Assembly: GCA_040755335.1 (NCBI GenBank)
Contig: JBFMAU010000407.1
Coordinates: 1-7,108, forward strand
Reading direction: 5' to 3'
Source of the DNA: UBA7656 sp040755335
GTDB taxonomy: Bacteria > Acidobacteriota > Blastocatellia > UBA7656
DNA length: 7,108 bases
The notes under the pieces were generated by a model. It did no database searches and had not been told where the DNA came from. It worked only from the letters and a program-made list of their open reading frames with translations. This document shows positions 6,546 through 7,108 of this stretch, piece by piece. Within the stretch, counting starts at the first letter, position 1. The number at the start of each line of letters is the position of its first letter. The position numbers and the translations under genes were made by a program.

Positions 6546-6598
6546 ATGGCGGCGAAGCAATCGGTCGAAAATCAAAGAAGCCCGCGCGCTTCGCGCGC
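6546..6598 (+). repeat. Leader repeat, copy B (before the 23-residue gene)
   Basis: The copy carries the 15-base block at 6546-6560 and the GC-rich block at 6579-6598, 11 bases closer together than in copy A. The variant base makes a stronger hairpin here: GCGCGC (6584-6589), loop TTC, GCGCGC (6593-6598). The block ends 24 bases before ATG 6623. In both copies the frame starting at the repeat's ATG would read MAAKQ and then SPRASR, but no SD precedes either ATG. Confidence 0.7.
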
Positions 6599-6608
6599 AG
6601 CTTGTATC

Positions 6609-6617
6609 AAAGGAGGT
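6609..6617 (+). promoter_or_regulatory. Near-perfect Shine-Dalgarno site of the 23-residue gene
   Basis: AAAGGAGGT matches the 16S anti-SD almost fully, with AGGAGG ending six bases before ATG 6623. It is the strongest ribosome binding site in the window and the main reason to accept so short a gene. Confidence 0.8.
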
Positions 6618-6622
6618 TTATC

Positions 6623-6694
6623 ATGCATCCGTATCTGGTAGTCATAGCGATCATCGCTATTCTGATCGGACTGTTAGTACCCGCAGTCCAATAA
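6623..6694 (+). CDS. 23-residue hydrophobic micro-protein resembling a pilin helix core
   Basis: ATG 6623 to TAA 6692-6694 encodes 23 residues: MHP followed by a single membrane-spanning stretch, [20 protein letters not shown]. That stretch closely matches the N-terminal helix of type IV pilin-like and DUF1559-type prepilins (family pattern ...[21 protein letters not shown], from memory). It lacks the GFTLxE prepilin peptidase site, the conserved Glu5 is replaced by Pro3, and there is no globular domain. Strong initiation signals argue that it is translated. It would insert in the inner membrane as a lone helix. It might be a membrane regulator, a small toxin-like peptide, or a relic of a pilin gene; none of these can be decided here. 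It is too short for ordinary gene callers. Confidence 0.65.
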   Translation: [23 protein letters not shown]

Positions 6695-6719
6695 CGCACG
6701 CAGCGAAGTTAGCAAATCA

Positions 6720-6749
6720 CACCGGGGCATGGCGAAACATGTCCCGGTG
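6720..6749 (+). terminator. 12-bp hairpin between the 23-residue gene and the acidic gene
   Basis: CACCGGGGCATG (6720-6731) and CATGTCCCGGTG (6738-6749) pair over 12 positions with one G-U, around the loop GCGAAA. It lies 25 bases after the micro-protein stop. The following ATAAGAATTGC is not a T-tract, so it is either a weak terminator, a 3' end stabiliser or a regulatory hairpin for the next gene. Confidence 0.45.
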
Positions 6750-6830
6750 ATAAGAATTGCTGCTCTCACTCCTTCGGGAAAAACGAAGCCCAAACATCCT
6801 GAAGCTATTCAAAGCGAGGAAATGTCATGA
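6729..6830 (+). CDS. Possible 33-residue leader peptide overlapping the acidic gene
   Basis: ATG 6729 opens 33 codons (MAKHVPVIRIAALTPSGKTK...) whose TGA at 6828-6830 overlaps ATG 6827 as ATGA, the arrangement of translationally coupled genes. Only a weak G-rich stretch (CCGGGG) precedes it, and its start lies inside the 12-bp hairpin. It begins ATGGCGAAACA, similar to the ATGGCGGCGAAGCAA of the two leader repeats. It may be a third diverged copy of that leader and not a protein. Confidence 0.25.
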   Translation: MAKHVPVIRIAALTPSGKTKPKHPEAIQSEEMS

Positions 6831-7030
6831 AAGCAAACATCATTGACCGCGATGAGAGCGGATCGGCGCGAAGCCGTTTTGTTGAAACATCAGCCTGCAA
6901 CATCGAAGAGATCAAAGACGATGAGGAGATCACGATCAGAATCAATGTCGAAGACCTGATCGCCTCCGCTCCAGCCGCTATCGGGCAGGAGGAAGCGGCT
7001 CGCAGCGAGGCAGTCGATCAGTCCCGCTGA
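6827..7030 (+). CDS. Small acidic hypothetical protein
   Basis: The protein has 67 residues from ATG 6827, with GAGGA (6816-6820) six bases upstream. It has no signal peptide, membrane helix or cysteine pattern (one Cys at 24), so it is probably cytoplasmic. The middle is strongly acidic (CNIEEIKDDEEITIRINVEDLI, residues about 24-45), with a possible strand EITIRINV. The tail is Ala/Glu-rich and probably helical or disordered (ASAPAAIGQEEAARSEAV). The layout of a charged front and a small-residue tail could suit a peptide precursor or a small partner protein, but no cleavage or core motif is recognisable. The family is unknown. It is third in the small-gene run. Confidence 0.6.
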   Translation: MKANIIDRDESGSARSRFVETSACNIEEIKDDEEITIRINVEDLIASAPAAIGQEEAARSEAVDQSR

Positions 7031-7083
7031 AATGTTTTTTCAGATCGATCTTATCAAAGTGAAGACGCGCCGGAGTAGAAAGG

Positions 7084-7108
7084 ATGATTCAGATTTGTTT
7101 TGGCGATG
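7084..7108 (+). CDS. Possible start of a further gene, cut by the window edge
   Basis: ATG 7084 follows GGAG (7072-7075) by eight bases and reads MIQICFGD to the edge. Eight codons are too few to identify a product. Confidence 0.35.

Noticed and set aside
6418..6750. Plus-strand 110-codon frame across the small-gene region
   Set aside because: It is basic and low in complexity, starts inside the Cys-rich gene, and overlaps the better-supported micro-protein in another frame.

Overview
The window looks like a chromosomal piece of a moderately GC-rich bacterium. The best guess is an Acidobacteriota member, perhaps class Blastocatellia. That placement rests on family recall for the sigma factor / membrane regulator / TPR-CHAT trio and was not tested by a search. 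No rRNA, tRNA, CRISPR array, transposase or phage gene is visible.

Left part (1-934). A small secreted protein with a DSRCP...CVWSGNA motif is read leftwards from 261 and runs off the window edge. It diverges from dtd (D-aminoacyl-tRNA deacylase, 485-934). The 223-base gap between them holds an 11-bp inverted repeat with a nested stem, which runs into the Shine-Dalgarno site of the leftward gene. It also holds a 21-bp palindrome with perfect 10-bp arms.

Centre (1044-5852). Three codirectional genes separated by 46 and 41 bases form a likely operon: (i) an ECF-like sigma factor with a GTG start; (ii) a single-pass membrane protein with a GTG start, having a cytoplasmic N-terminal domain of anti-sigma type, one transmembrane helix, a coiled coil and a beta-rich C-terminal domain; (iii) a 1038-residue protein with an export signal, a beta domain, TPR repeats in an exact 42-residue register, and a C-terminal CHAT (caspase-like) domain with both His and Cys of the catalytic dyad. 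The arrangement suggests an envelope-sensing sigma system in which an exported caspase-like protease could act on the outer part of the membrane regulator. That link is inference.

Right part (5853-7108). This is a run of small genes: a secreted four-cysteine protein (6132-6527), a 23-residue hydrophobic micro-protein whose sequence matches the helix core of type IV pilin-like prepilins but lacks the prepilin cleavage motif (6623-6694), and a 67-residue acidic protein (6827-7030). The start of another gene may lie at 7084. The first two small genes are preceded by two copies of the same leader: a 15-base exact repeat followed by a GC-rich palindromic block identical at 19 of 20 bases. A 12-bp hairpin lies between the second and third small genes. 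This small-gene cluster with its duplicated leaders is the least explained part of the window.
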